NCBI GenBank assembly: GCA_009760855.2
Contig: WPIO01000027.1
Span: forward strand, 2,908,501-2,972,500
DNA: 64,000 nucleotides
Source of the DNA: Cristatella mucedo
Taxonomy: Eukaryota; Bryozoa; Phylactolaemata; Cristatellidae
Direction of reading: 5' to 3'
In this document: positions 32,775 through 44,369 of the stretch, in pieces
Numbering within the stretch: position 1 is the stretch's first letter
Layout of the letters: every line of letters starts with the position of its first letter
Translations under genes and position numbers: made by a program
The notes under the pieces: model-generated
What the model was told of the DNA's origin: nothing
Databases searched by the model: none
Seen by the model: only the letters and a program-made list of their open reading frames with translations

Positions 32775-32935
32775 CAGCTGTTTACAACCTGTGGGTCGAG
32801 ACCCCTTTGGTGGTCGAACGACCCTTTCACAGGGGTCGCTGAAGACCATCGGAAAGCAAGCATTTTAAAATTTCGCGAACAACAACTTTATGGTTTGATG
32901 TGGCCACAACATGAAGAACTGTGTTAAAGGGATAT
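32775..32935 (+). mobile_element. SPIN-like hAT MITE, truncated
   Basis: Begins CAGCTGTTTACAACCTGTGG, with the typical hAT terminal form CAG-TG-TT-CAACC. It continues with GACCCCTTTGG, GGTCGAACGACCCTTTCACA, GGGGTCGC, AAGACCATCGGAAA, then after a gap TTTATGGTTTGATGTGGCCA, CAACATGA-GAACTGT and TTAAAGGG. As I recall them, these blocks occur in the same order in the non-autonomous hAT family known as SPIN (URR1 in rodents). The right terminal repeat appears lost. Confidence 0.75.
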
Positions 32936-32974
32936 ATGTAAAAAGAAACGCCCTCTGGCTCATTAGCCGTCACT

Positions 32975-33700
32975 GAAACTTAAGAAACGGTGGTAAAAAA
33001 CCGATTAAACGAATCACTGTGCTTATTTTTTGCACCGCTAATAGCACCAAAAAAGGTCTAGGTAGTATGAAATATTAAAAATCCAAGGTCTTTTCTTACT
33101 CTCGATCTTTTTTACCTTATTTCGTCAGCAACGACGCTTGGATGTCCAATCAAATTTGGGCTGATATTTTTCTAAAATTTGATCCGGAGCACGGCTATAA
33201 AATCATTCTGTTGGCCGACAACATGGCTTGTCATAAAGTAGAAATGCAGCTAAAGATAATCAAATTGGAGTGTATGCCACCGAACACGGCATCTCTTGCA
33301 CAGCCGCTTAATTAAGGAGTCATCTGAACCATGAAAGTTATCTACAGAACCCAAGTGATGCGGAGGATGGTTCAGGCAATCGATGAAGGACTCTCAACTA
33401 TTTCTTAGGCAACGGCAATTGATGGGTACTAATTGCCTTGCCCATGGCTAATCAGGCATGGTTGCTGGTGTCCCCAATAACGATCTAAACTTGTTTCAGA
33501 AAAGCTGGCTTCCCAAGTTTTGATTCAGAAGACAGCTAGTTAGTGTTTTTGCCGATTTCAGTGGTTGCTATAGAGCTTGGAGAAGCAGTCGGCTAAATAT
33601 TCCCATGCTTTTAACACTGTGATAACAAAGTCGCATGCAATGGCACGTTAACCAATGTTTAAATTTGCGAGCAAATACAGCATTTTCATCAATCTACGGA
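32975..33700 (+). pseudogene. pogo/Tigger-like DDE transposase fragment
   Basis: The frame gives KKPIKRITVLIFCTANSTKK, NDAWMSNQIWADIF, IILLADNMACHK and ECMPPNTASLAQPLN, then MKVIYRTQVMRRMV and LVSEKLAS/FQKSWLP. In pogo/Tigger transposases the second catalytic Asp lies in the LLxDNxxxH motif (kept, at 33217) and the third in QPLDQGVI. Here the third Asp codon is Asn and the next codon is a stop (about 33310-33315), followed by further stops. The gene is dead. The N-terminal DNA-binding domain is absent. Confidence 0.8.
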
Positions 33701-34960
33701 TGACGACAATGACACAAGTGAAATTAAAGAAATGTAGCCGTATGAATGTAGAAAAGTTGCCGGAGAATGCAAATGCTCGAAGAAGTATGAAATGTGCTGG
33801 AAACTGTATGCCATTACTTAGAGCAAAACCTTACAGAATACAAGTACTCTTCAATTGCACATAAGATCGAACAACATGGGTCCCAAAATCATATCCGGCA
33901 TAAAATGACAGGTTTCTTTAAATATTTAGAGCATAATTAAGTGCACCTTGATTGCTTCACGCTTTTGAGTTGAAAATAAAGAAATTCTGCTACGTTTGAA
34001 GCAATATTGATTTCACTGCCTAATTGTATACTCCTCATATACGAATGCCAATTTGCCGGCCCGGGCGTATTCTTACCAGTCGAGTCGACTTTATAGATCG
34101 TAATATAATGCATATCTTTTAACTGCAAATCCGTTAAAGAGGCCAAGTTTTTTTACAGTATTCAAACTTAAGTTATAATTCTAATTGGCAAACCTTTGGC
34201 TCGATTTAATTGTCTTAAATTGTGAACGGCAAGCATTGACGCTAATAATTATGAGTGCCACTTTTGCCAATTTTAGTGCACGGAATCGTCTTGAGAAACA
34301 ATAGCAAATTAATTTAAGTATATCAGGTGGGATGATTTTGGACTCGACAAGTAATATGAGCACAAATTTCCTGCCAGATGATAAAAGTTATGAGTGCGAT
34401 CTATGTGCAAGTGTGTTTTGCGAAACAGCAATACTCTCTCTGTATCTTTCCAAATATGGAGAGTTAATATGAAAGAAAGGCAGGCTGCGCCCTCTTGGAA
34501 GTGCACACTACACATAAAAAAGATAGTTATGATAAGAAATGTGTATTGTGCCAAGAAAAAAATGCAATTTTTTTAAACTTAAATATGCTGGAGGGGTTAG
34601 CAAAAGGCCATTCTTTGTGTAGTCCTCCAAGCCCCTTGATTGCAATACCACTGCTATGATGCAACATATTGATTGGACTACGTGGACATCTCTAAAACTT
34701 GAAACCACTCAAGCCAAGCACTGCCTCCAATTGAGCTTTATCGTCATTAGAGTGTTATGAGAAGGTCAAACTATTAAAAATACTTATGGATGGGTGAAAG
34801 TTGAATCAAAGGCTGGAGAAATATTTCTTAGAACCCGTGGTTTCAGCATTATGAAGCAAAACACCTGCACAAGCTGTTGGCTATCTAGCTTGGTTTCATC
34901 TTGGTAGTTTGCACAAGTCTGTAAACTCAACTCAACTATCGACAGAATGCACGGGTGAAT
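33701..34960. other. unassigned AT-rich stretch
   Basis: Short frames only; the first 150 bases may be the pogo 3' part. Nothing else recognised. Confidence 0.45.
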
Positions 34961-34964
34961 CTCC

Positions 34965-35900
34965 AATTGTATACATTGCTCAAGTAAGAGAATTTACTCT
35001 AGTGACCATCTGACACAGAATACTAACTTCTCAGAGAAAGTTGTAAGAATCCACTAACCACATTTGCATGCTGACCACTGTGCATGTCACCCATAACCAT
35101 GTTATTCATTTTGTTTATCAAGCATGACATTACTAACCATTCAATTGCGTTTGCCTTTGCAGGAAATGAAAAGCGCCTAGAAAAAGATTGAGTTCTCTTA
35201 GGGCGCTTTATCAAGTGCATTATTATTATTATTATTATAAACTGTTGAACTATGACAGAAAGAACTTTTAAAATTTTCTCGGTGTTTCCCTCATTAATTT
35301 ATCTTCTGACTCAAAGTTCATGACTTGGTCTATTTTGAAGACCGTTGTACGTGGTTATATTTTGCCTACTGGCGCCAGGAAGATTATTGTCCATGCTTGT
35401 AAATTATTGTGTGGATGGTCACTTTACATTGAGTCCGCCTAATTATATCTCAGCGTGTGCAAGCGCAGTGCGTGGAACAAATAGTCACACATCAAATTAA
35501 TATACATTTCTTTAATTATCTTCCCTCATATAAGTGGAAAATTAAGAAAGCAAAACGAGACCGTGGTCGTATAAAGCTATAGGGAAATGTAGGTCAGCTT
35601 CCCTTCGTCCGATGAAAGTAAACCAACAATTAATTGTGCCAGAGATTCTGCATCAGGTGAATGTAGAGCGAGAGTGGTGGCACTATTGCACCCGTAGCTG
35701 CCATCCAGGACGTCATCGGAGTCTCAAGCCACTTGAATGCTAGTTAGGCTCTCTTGCTCTGGTCGCTGCTTCCCTCCTAGGCAGCTTCCCTGAGAATAGA
35801 AAAAGCTTGAAGTTTAAATAAGCAGGCTGGAAGGAAGCTGTAACGTGCACTTTTATCTTCTTAGCAAATTTCACAACAATTTTTGCTTTAGCATGCGACT
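34965..35900 (+). repeat. dispersed repeat R7, copy with LINE insertion
   Basis: Collinear with 61140-61880: AATACTAACTTCTCA at the left, TCAAAG--CATGACTTGGTCTATTTT, AGGTGAATGTAG-GCGA, CACGTGCACTT near the right. A LINE 3' end (35052-35237) is inserted. Confidence 0.65.
35052..35237 (+). mobile_element. CR1/L2-like LINE 3' tail
   Basis: Only the last ~185 bases: the 3' UTR, AAAAGCGCCTAG, AGTTCTCTTAGGGCGCTTTA, and ATT repeats. A very short 5'-truncated insertion; the 61.1 kb R7 copy lacks it. Confidence 0.8.
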
Positions 35901-36129
35901 ACTATTGCTACAGTTGAATCTATTGAGTGCCAATAGAATAATATAATGGAATTACCTGCGTTGTTATAACACCCTAGTGCAACTAACTTTCTCTCTGGGA
36001 ACTAAAAATAATCGGGAAAGACAGTGAAACAATTGTAATCATCATTATATCACGTTTGCAAAGTTCCCCCAAAGAACTGAATCTCTGTTATAGTCACTAT
36101 ACATATGATGCAAAGGAAGCATGGTCAAA

Positions 36130-36840
36130 TGCTTAGTAGTAGCATTCTCAACGATCAGCATACCATGGTTAGAATTGACAAGCACAAGTGGCAGCATGCA
36201 GTGTCAGCATGCGTAAGCACATACAGGACGAATTACTTGAACCCATTAAATTCTGAGATAAATTTAGGTGTTTTTCGTTTCCTTTTAAATACATTCAACT
36301 CAGGGGATGTCACAATGTCAGTCGGGAGTGAGTTCCAGGCTTTGGGAGCATACGAAGTAAATGCCCAGTCCCAATAGATTTGAGGTTCGTACGAGGTGTA
36401 GCTAAAAGATTTGATTTGCAAAAGCGGGTTGTACGATACTTAGACAGCTTGGGGGGCAGATCTAATAGTTATTATGAACCGAAAGAATGAATGGACCTCC
36501 AGATGAGTGACAGAACCTGGAAGTCTATGCTTTGAGCGACTGAGAGCCAGTGAGCGACTGAGAGCCAGTGAGCGACTGAGAGCCAGTGAGTGAGTGAGAG
36601 CCAGTGAGCTCTGGGGGTGTCTCTAGAAGTGGTTTGACGTGGCAACTGTGGCGCTCACAACTGACAAGCTTAGCTTCCCTGCATATTTTTGCAGCGAAAG
36701 GAAGTGCCTGATTGCACAGGCCGGTAGATCTTTGAGCAGTTAGTTACTCAATATTCCTTAATTCAGAGATGTGTCAATATAAGTCGGCAGTGTGTTCCAA
36801 GCTTTGGAAGAATTCGAAATAAAGCATGGCCAATATTTAT
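36130..36840 (-). pseudogene. CR1/L2-like LINE C-terminal fragments
   Basis: Minus strand translates to DWAFTSYAPKAWNSLPTDIV near 36300-36370, the conserved end of the LINE protein, then upstream parts of the C-terminal domain. A tandem repeat at 36531-36606 lies inside. 36760-36840 is a second, partial copy of the same end region. Confidence 0.75.
36531..36606. repeat. 18-bp tandem repeat, four units, in LINE coding
   Basis: AGCGACTGAGAGCCAGTG repeated about four times, the last unit varied. On the minus strand this is the stretch coding the HWLPVK part of the LINE, so a coding segment expanded in multiples of three. Confidence 0.85.
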
Positions 36841-37205
36841 TGTGTCACTTCTTAAAATAGAAGGCACATGTAGCCGACATGTGCAGTAGCACTAAATTTT
36901 CCCTTCCCTGAAACGATCCGGAAAAACGGTATGTGTTCTCAAAGGCCGAAACCAGGTATTATTAATTACTGTTGCACAGCAGAATTACTGTCCGCAGCAC
37001 CAGAGGCCGGTACAAATTAATCCAAAAGAGGGTTTTCCCTAAGCCAAAGGTCTCACGTGGGCCATAGCGTGAGTAACACGCCACGTTACCACCAGATTCT
37101 GAAAAGGAGAACAGTCGAAGCTCTACTTTAGAATAACCCCGTCGGACAATACTCCATGTTGATAAGGAAGTTATACTGACAGGTTAGTTGTCAGGTGACT
37201 AGTAC
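36841..37205. other. unassigned stretch
   Basis: Nothing recognised. Confidence 0.45.
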
Positions 37206-37211
37206 ACAAAA

Positions 37212-37385
37212 ATGCTAGCTGATCTAACAGCCTCTTTTTGTATAGCGACGGAGGAGCCTTTACGGCTATCACCAGCGCTTGCTGTGGCGATAAAGGATAG
37301 CCCACCGCAGGATTCGAACCCACGATCTTGGGGTCGAGGTCGTGAAAAGCAACTGCCTTACCTAGTGAGCCATTGCAGCAACTCA
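37212..37385 (-). mobile_element. tRNA-derived SINE-2
   Basis: Best-preserved promoter of the family: B box complement AGGATTCGAACCC at about 37312 and A box complement CCTAGTGAGCCA at about 37361. Body matches 60318-60495 and 7455-7640. Confidence 0.88.
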
Positions 37386-38735
37386 GTTTCGCCATTTTCA
37401 GTATGGCTGCCACCGGAAGAACCGAACTCAAATATTACTGGAGTTGGAAGAATGTATGCATATATTGGCCAGCTCTCAGGAAGAGATTTGCTGGTGAGCT
37501 AAAGAAGCGATACGACCTGCTAAACTAGTGCTCTGGCTTCACTTGCACGCTATGAGAGACCGTAAACTAGAGCCACTATTTATCAAAGGTGCAAAACTAG
37601 TTGAGTTCAAATGATAAAAGAGTTAGCTGCATGGTTTTCTATACCACCAGAATGCTAAAGAACATATAGCTGGGATACTATTCAGATAATGTATGCACAT
37701 GGAGGATCACGATATGATCAGAGCTAACCACAAGATTTTACTCATTTCGGATGATTCTCTGAGCCATTCAATATAAAGCCTTGGGCTGTGCAATATAGAT
37801 GTGGTAATTATCCTTCTCATTCAACATTGAGAGTGCAGCCTCCGGATGCAGAAGTCATTGCCTCCTTGAAGCCGCGATAACGACACATGCAAAATCTTGG
37901 GCTGCTAATTTAATGGATGCTGGAAAATCAAACAGTGAGTAAAAGCTCGCAAGACAAAAGCGTGCAGTGCCAGCAACCACAACAAATGAAAGCAGGACAG
38001 AAGTGTATTGCAATACAATAATCTTTTTAAGCATACGATTTAATTGATTTAAATAGTCTTTTGTCTTTAAAATAAATTACTATTACTAGAAAAAGAAAAA
38101 GCATTTCATTGTAAAGCTGGTGAAGAAGTAGTATTAGAACGTCCAGTTTCTAAAGCCATGTAGCTAACTCGCTTATCATTTGAACAGTAAAACTTGGAAT
38201 CCGGCAAATATCACGTCGGCTTTTCATAAAGCTAGTGAAAATGCCAGTTCAAGCATTTTTAGTGGAGCGAATGTAGTTGGATGCTTGTTTGATCTCAGGC
38301 GGAATATTTGATGCAAGATTCGAGAATTCAATCTAGTAACAGAATACCGGGACAACGGAAATCTGCTCGTGCAAGTCAAAGTAATTTTAGCAAGCAGCTC
38401 CGTTCCTATAGTGGATCTTTCAGCTGCTTTCGACGAATTGGCCGTAGACTTCCCCCTCTAATGGAACCGTCGATAAACTGCTAGGGAGAATTATGCATCG
38501 GCCGACAGTTCAGAGGTTGATGTGCAAATCGCAGGTTAAATTTGCAACAGTAGAATATTTAGGATCTCATGAATAAATGCGATACAGCTGCTATTTCGAA
38601 AATAAACGTCAGGAAACAGTGGTTTTGATTCCAAATTGTACATAATGGTGTTACGAGCTTTTACGCAGCTATGCCACCACACCCCGATCTCGTGTGATGG
38701 CCTTAAATTGCCCGGACCAGCCAGCCTCCCTGCAT
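37386..38735. other. mostly unassigned stretch with a small RT scrap
   Basis: Around 38370-38470 the plus strand reads VPIVDLSAAFDELAVDF, like the LLDLSAAFD box of LINE reverse transcriptases. This is short, with no other motif, so weak. The rest is unassigned. Confidence 0.35.
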
Positions 38736-38736
38736 A

Positions 38737-38890
38737 ATTGCCTCGATGGTTTGGCCATGTGGTTAAGGTGCTCGCCCCGACAAAGATCTGGCCGACGTCG
38801 TGGGCCTTGAGCCCTGTGGCATATTTGAAACCCCTGAATCGAAATTGAGTTCTCTTAGGGAGCTATGCAAATGAATTATATATTTTTATA
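38737..38890 (+). mobile_element. tRNA-derived SINE-1 with LINE-like tail
   Basis: Head GGTTTGGCCATGTGGTTAAG (A-box side) and GGGCCTTGAGCCCTGTGGC (B-box side), then ATTGAGTTCTCTTAGGGAGC and a TATA-rich end. The tail matches LINE 3' ends. Confidence 0.8.
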
Positions 38891-38969
38891 TATAATAGAA
38901 CTGAAATACAGCTGTTATTTCTAAAATGAGCATTTTGCAGCTACTTTTTAAAACAATTTATAGTTAGCT

Positions 38970-40770
38970 CAGAAATTATAGCAGTTCTTTAAACGACTTC
39001 TGAGAAATCCTGACTAACCTGGTTGCTATAGCATACAAGAGGCGGACGACCGAGCTATGGAGAACCAAGGAGAGGTAACGTATTGAAGTAGGTCACTCTT
39101 CATTAACAAATTTGACCCTGAAGTGGTAGGGCAAAAGACGCAATATAAATTTGGTTTCTTGAGGGTCATCGTTGAAGAGATTTTTCCATGTTCTGTCAGT
39201 CCCAGTGGTAAGCAACTAGACCAGATAGGCAGTACAATGTTTAGGTTCAAGGCTGCATATATGGCATACGAGTGCGGGCGGTGTTTGTTTAGTATCTCTT
39301 AGTGGCAATGATCAGAGATATTCATGCCATTCAGTAGTCTTTAGCGAGCGTTCAAGGCCTGTCTAGCTTCCGCCCCGGTTCTGAGCTGCTCACGTTTTAT
39401 TCAGGTCTTCATTCTTCTTGAAAGTGTATGCAGTCAGTATTCCTTAAATCTTGATTCCTACTGGCACTATCGGCAGAGTGCATGCCGGGTAAATGGATCA
39501 ACAGTTTGGTCGTGCAGCTTCCTTCAGATTCCTTCCTTCCTTTAGAGAAAGTCGGCAGTGTCACGGCGGCCGCATGCTTTGTGACTGAAAAATGAATCTC
39601 TAATTGAAAGTGACTTTGCATTTTACTAATTTTTGTATTATTACTACAATTGCACTGCGAATTTCTCATATTTTATTTTTGACTAAGAAGTCATTATGCA
39701 TCAGTGTAATGTGAACATGGTTATGACCCTGGATGAGTGAACCATGGTAGTTGCACTCTGCTTTGCTAAGTCTCAGCAGACACCAAAGCAGCCAAAAGAG
39801 CAAATGATCCGCCGATTCAGTTTTGAAATAACTTTTTAACTAAAGCTAGCGGACAGACAATGTCCTTTAGAGAACCCTTAGCATCCGTGGATACTCATCT
39901 GGACTCCATACAGGGGTTAGCTGGCGACCCGAAAGAGAGGCGAGGGCACGTGTGACACTCTGAGCCGGGGTTCGGTGAAGGCTGTTCTAAAGCTTGTCAA
40001 ATTAGGAAAGAAAACAACTTCCGGCGCAAAATAAATTTAATTAGGAATATGCATGTAGTGCAAGCCACATAACTTTGGTTATATAAAGTTACGTTTGGCG
40101 TCACCGGTGATGAAAAATGGAAACACTCCACGTTAGCACCGTTCAAAAGTTATACTTATAATGTGAAAGGAGGTTTTGCGTGAGCAGCTCAGCAAAATAT
40201 GGACCGCATGACACCTGTCTAGGCACAGACCGAGATGTAATGTACACAGGGAAGATAGGTATGGATAGGTTTCACACATTTTTTGAAAGGTGGGCTTGAG
40301 CAGCGCAGTAACGACATAAATTGTGTGAACGATTACCTTATTGCGGAGCTGAGCCTTTACACCCACATGCCCTATCCATTTTGCATGGAGCGGGTAACTC
40401 AAAATTTCCTTTGGCAAGCCTACTAAGGCCGAAATCGAGCTGTTTTGGTCAGTTGTCACATCAAAAGCCCATACAAATCATGAAGCACGACTGCAATAAG
40501 AGGTAAACTCTGTGTATAGAAGGTCGCCTAGGTCCAGCGAAATGCGCGCCGGAGCTGGCCATCTGAGCCTGATACGATCTATTATTTGATAGGTCGGCAG
40601 TAAAGATGAGGGAGCGGTGATTGGTCGGTTGTGCCGATTCTATCGGGTAAGCGGTCTACTATGTCGGTGAGTCGGGGGGGGGATCGGTCAAGCTGATCGA
40701 GCTATCTCCATCGCAAACGATTTCCGATGACTTAGTTTGCCATATCGACATTAGAGCCAAATCGGAGGAC
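38970..40770 (+). repeat. dispersed repeat R8, copy B
   Basis: Collinear with 6110-8100. Lacks the full SINE-2 present there. G-run at about 40675. Confidence 0.75.
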
Positions 40771-40799
40771 AGCTCTCAACATTGACAATTGTGCTCTGC

Positions 40800-40870
40800 A
40801 ATTGGGGTTACAGCCGCAAAGGCTTCTCTGCTGCTATAAAAATTAGGCCGTTTAATCAGCCAGCATTTAT
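40800..40870 (+). mobile_element. SINE-2 3'-end fragment
   Basis: ACAGCCGCAAAGGCTTCTCT, GCTATAAAAATTAGGCCG and TTTAATCAGCCAG match the end of SINE-2 at 7570-7620. Confidence 0.6.
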
Positions 40871-41084
40871 TTTAATTTTAAAGCGTCCTTGGATCTGTAT
40901 AACAAACATAGCTTCTATTGCCACTGCAAGTTATGCTCTCTTGGTCAATGTACAATTGGCCGCTCTCTAAGAACTGACTCATGCTGAGTGCCCACAAAAC
41001 AAGCTCAGGCAGGATTTTTGGCTTCATCTAAAATACAGAATATTTACAAATTTAATTTATTTACACATCATTAGAGAAAAATGT

Positions 41085-41165
41085 ACTCTCTATCAATTTG
41101 CATCACATACGCCACAAGGTTTGAGCCCACAACCTTTGCCGTGTAAGGCGAGTGAGAAAACGCAT
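41085..41165 (-). mobile_element. partial SINE-1
   Basis: GGTTTGAGCCCACAACCT and surrounding bases match the B-box half of the minus-strand SINE at 54785-54830. Confidence 0.5.
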
Positions 41166-41299
41166 GCGACAGCAGCAGCTCCTCCAATGAAGCTTCTCAA
41201 ACTCAAAGGGTGCTCACGGGCCTGCAGAATGTGTCTCTCTCACTGTGAGCTTGGGCTGCCGGGTGCTTCGAGTGAAGGGATAAAGGAGGAGTGCCCTGA

Positions 41300-42097
41300 G
41301 TCGTCTTCAATGGGCACTAAAGAGTCTGCCTACTTTCACCTAGATAACAATGCTAAAATTCGGGATTGTTTAGACAGGGATACCCATCTAAGTCCATGCA
41401 TTTGTGACATCCCGTCGTGAGTTTTGTAACTCACTGCTTGCTGGCCTACCGGCATGTGCAATCAGGCGATTACAGCTGGTGCAAAACTCAGCAGCTATGC
41501 TTGTCTGTCGTGAGCGTCTCAGTTGCCACATCACACTACTTCTCGCCGTCCTGCACTGGCTACCAGTCAAGTAACGGATCGACTTCATGGTTTTGTCGCC
41601 CACTTTCAGGTCCCTTCATTCTTTAGCTCCAGGCTACCTATCAAATCTACCGCCCCATCAGGCAAAGTATCGTATCACTCACTTTTCTGAATCTCACCGT
41701 TCACCTATACCTCGGGCAAACCTCAAATCCATTGGAGACCGTGAATTTAGTTCATATGTCCCACAGCCTGGAACTCAGTGCCAACTTGCGTCACATCACC
41801 TGACTTGACCACATTTAAAAAGAAATTAAAAACATACCTATTTAGGAAAGCATTTAGTGGGTCCCTGTGATTAGTTCTTTGTGTGCTTATGCGGGCTGAT
41901 ACTGTGCATGCTGCCACTAACAACACTTGCATGCTGACCCTGTGCATGTCACACCTAACCATGTGATTCTCGTTATTTATTTAGCATGCTAATACTAACC
42001 ATTAAATCATGCTTCCTTTGCAACGTATGTAAAGCATCTGGAAAGAGATTAAGTTCTCTGAGGGCACTTTATCAAGTGTGTTATTATTATTATTATC
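41300..42097 (+). pseudogene. CR1/L2-like LINE 3' fragment
   Basis: C-terminal domain ([30 protein letters not shown]-like sequence, PHQAKYR) and 3' UTR ending GGCACTTTATCAAGTGTG and ATT repeats at 42080-42097. 5' truncated, with frame breaks. Confidence 0.8.
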
Positions 42098-42167
42098 CCC
42101 AAACCAACTATTTACGAGCCTGGATATTCGCACAGTTGCTTTGTGAGAGAAAAATCTGAGCTCGATG

Positions 42168-42270
42168 TAATAATAATAATAATAATAATATTGCACTTGA
42201 TAAAGTGCCCTAAGGGTAGCTTAATCTCTTTCTAGGCGCTTTACATTTGCTGCAAAGTGATATGCAATTG
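42168..42270 (-). mobile_element. CR1/L2-like LINE 3' tail, opposite strand
   Basis: AAT repeats then TTGCACTTGATAAAGTGCCC and CTCTTTCTAGGCGCTTTACA, the reverse complement of the family tail. It faces the tail of the preceding copy across about 70 bases. Confidence 0.8.
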
Positions 42271-43084
42271 AAAGAAGACTAGTTGGTGAAACAAGTCTCT
42301 TAAATAGAGACAGTACGTCAAACCCCGATGGAATTGAAAGGCGTGGCAAACGTTGCTATCCTTTTTAATTTCTCTTCCTGACGGGTAGGACAAAGCAGTT
42401 AATCGAGTAAGCAAACTTTTCGCCGGCAGGATCAACAGGCAGAAAACTCATTTTTTTGCAGTGCACTTACTTGAACTTTCTTAATAGCCTCAAAATATTT
42501 GATATATGATGATTTAGTGAATTTCTAAAGTCTTTTGTAGACATTTACCGTAAAGGGTAGTCGGACACTCGAGTCATTTGCTGTCATCACGATTCCAAAA
42601 ACTGGGATTTTATTGGAATAATGCACCTTCGAATCCGTTAATCCATAGTACTGCTAAAACTTCTCGGCATAGAAAAGAAACTGCTTAACGTCGCTCATCT
42701 GGGTGTGGAGGCGGCGTCGAATTGGGTGTGTGTTACTGGAGTGAATTCATTAGCTGGTCCGACGATATTCAGCGTGTTATCATGATATATCTGGATCTAG
42801 AGTCTTTTCATGCAAGACTTGAGCTATAAAAGTGCCAGTGGCTTCTATGTTGGAAGGGGCAGACAAGGATCTTGCGGCGGAGTGAAAAGTCGTGTTAATT
42901 GTGTTCGTTGTATCTAGATTTTTCTGAATCGACAGCTGCCACTATAGAGCTTTATAAAACGCTGAGAGGTTATAGCTGACCAACGAACGCGTTTCCTTTC
43001 CAAAATATGTGAAATCCATCGAAAAAGGTTCAGTTTACTTATGCTTTTGTACTGAAACAATATATGTTAAGGATCATCAGAAAC
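42271..43084. other. unassigned stretch
   Basis: Nothing recognised. Confidence 0.45.
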
Positions 43085-43300
43085 ATAGTTTTTATTAGCG
43101 TAGCGAATGTCCCAGATCCAATTCGGAAGCCATAGCATGCTTACCAAGCTTGAAAAGCGCGATCTCAACCAACCCAAAAGACGACGTGGCCGAGCAAAGC
43201 ACGCATTAAATCGATGACCGGAGTCCTGCAATACAGAGCAAATCGCCTTATTTTGAAGAAGACGATGACGATCACGTTCGCGTGGCACAAGGGCTGCATT
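43085..43300 (+). repeat. R5 module A, diverged copy
   Basis: CTGCAATACA, TTGAAGAAGACGATGACGAT and the start TTTATTAGCGTAG align with 8770-8975. Confidence 0.5.
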
Positions 43301-44369
43301 GGACTGCACAAAGGGTCCTCGACAAAGTGCTCATTCAAGCGTAAATAGTGAGGCGAAAACATCCGCAAATTTTAGAGACATTTCTATTATCTCCATACTC
43401 TCTCTAGCGAACAGCAAGAACGATACAAATGCGATGCACGTGGCCAGACAAGACATCGCTGACATTGTTCCCCTCATTCTGCTCGGTATGGGAGAACTGT
43501 TTAGTATTTTATTTATTAAATACAGAGAGATGACCATATAAAGCTTATTAGATTGCACACATTTGAACTACATAAGCCTCAATCTTGCGCACCCGTCTCC
43601 TCACATTATCACTGGAAAATCACTCTCGGACAGTAATTGAGACATGGGATTTGGGGTTGCAATGTAACGACATTTTTTATATGGTAACACCTCCTATTTC
43701 CCAAGTTCTGGCGCATTAAAGCATACACAATGACGATATTTACAAAGAACTTGCCTTTGCTACCAGGACAGAGAAACATTTGAAACGTATCTCTTGATAA
43801 GATCGGAAAGTAATGAATTTTCATTTTCAATCCCTATTAAATAAAGCGAGAAAGTCCGTCCTTCCATCACGCGGCAAGATGGTGCAGGGTAGTCTTTCGT
43901 AACCAGTGCTTCCAGAGTGAGAGTCGGAGCCAGAGATCCAGTGCAGGCATGCTTCACCTATGGAATTTAGTTTTTAGTATTGAGCTCCTTCATCGAGTTT
44001 TAACTATTATTCTCTATTTATTAAAGCGAATAAGCCCGCAATTCCATCACTCGTCATGATGGTGCACAGTTGTCTTTCGTGTCTTCTGAGATGGACATTG
44101 TGGAGTGCAGACCTCGACAACGAGGGTGCGCGCTTCCATTGTTAATCTTCACGATAGAACGCTTCCTGGCCTCTCCACTTCCTTCTCTGATTAAGGGAGG
44201 CTTACAGAAAGATGCGAACTTGCGCCGACTAATACGGCAGTCGATGCCAGCTACAAAGAATGCACCGAACGCATGCCGGTCATGGCATTGGTGTGTCGTA
44301 GCGCGGATGCGTTATGTTCACTGGAAACGAGATTGCAATTCATCTGGAGCATCCCATATACCTAGCCCA
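43301..44369. other. unassigned stretch with an internal duplication
   Basis: 43836-43915 and 44015-44090 are diverged direct repeats about 180 bases apart (TTCCATCAC-CG-CA-GATGGTGCA and GTCTTTCGT in both). No family recognised. Confidence 0.5.
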
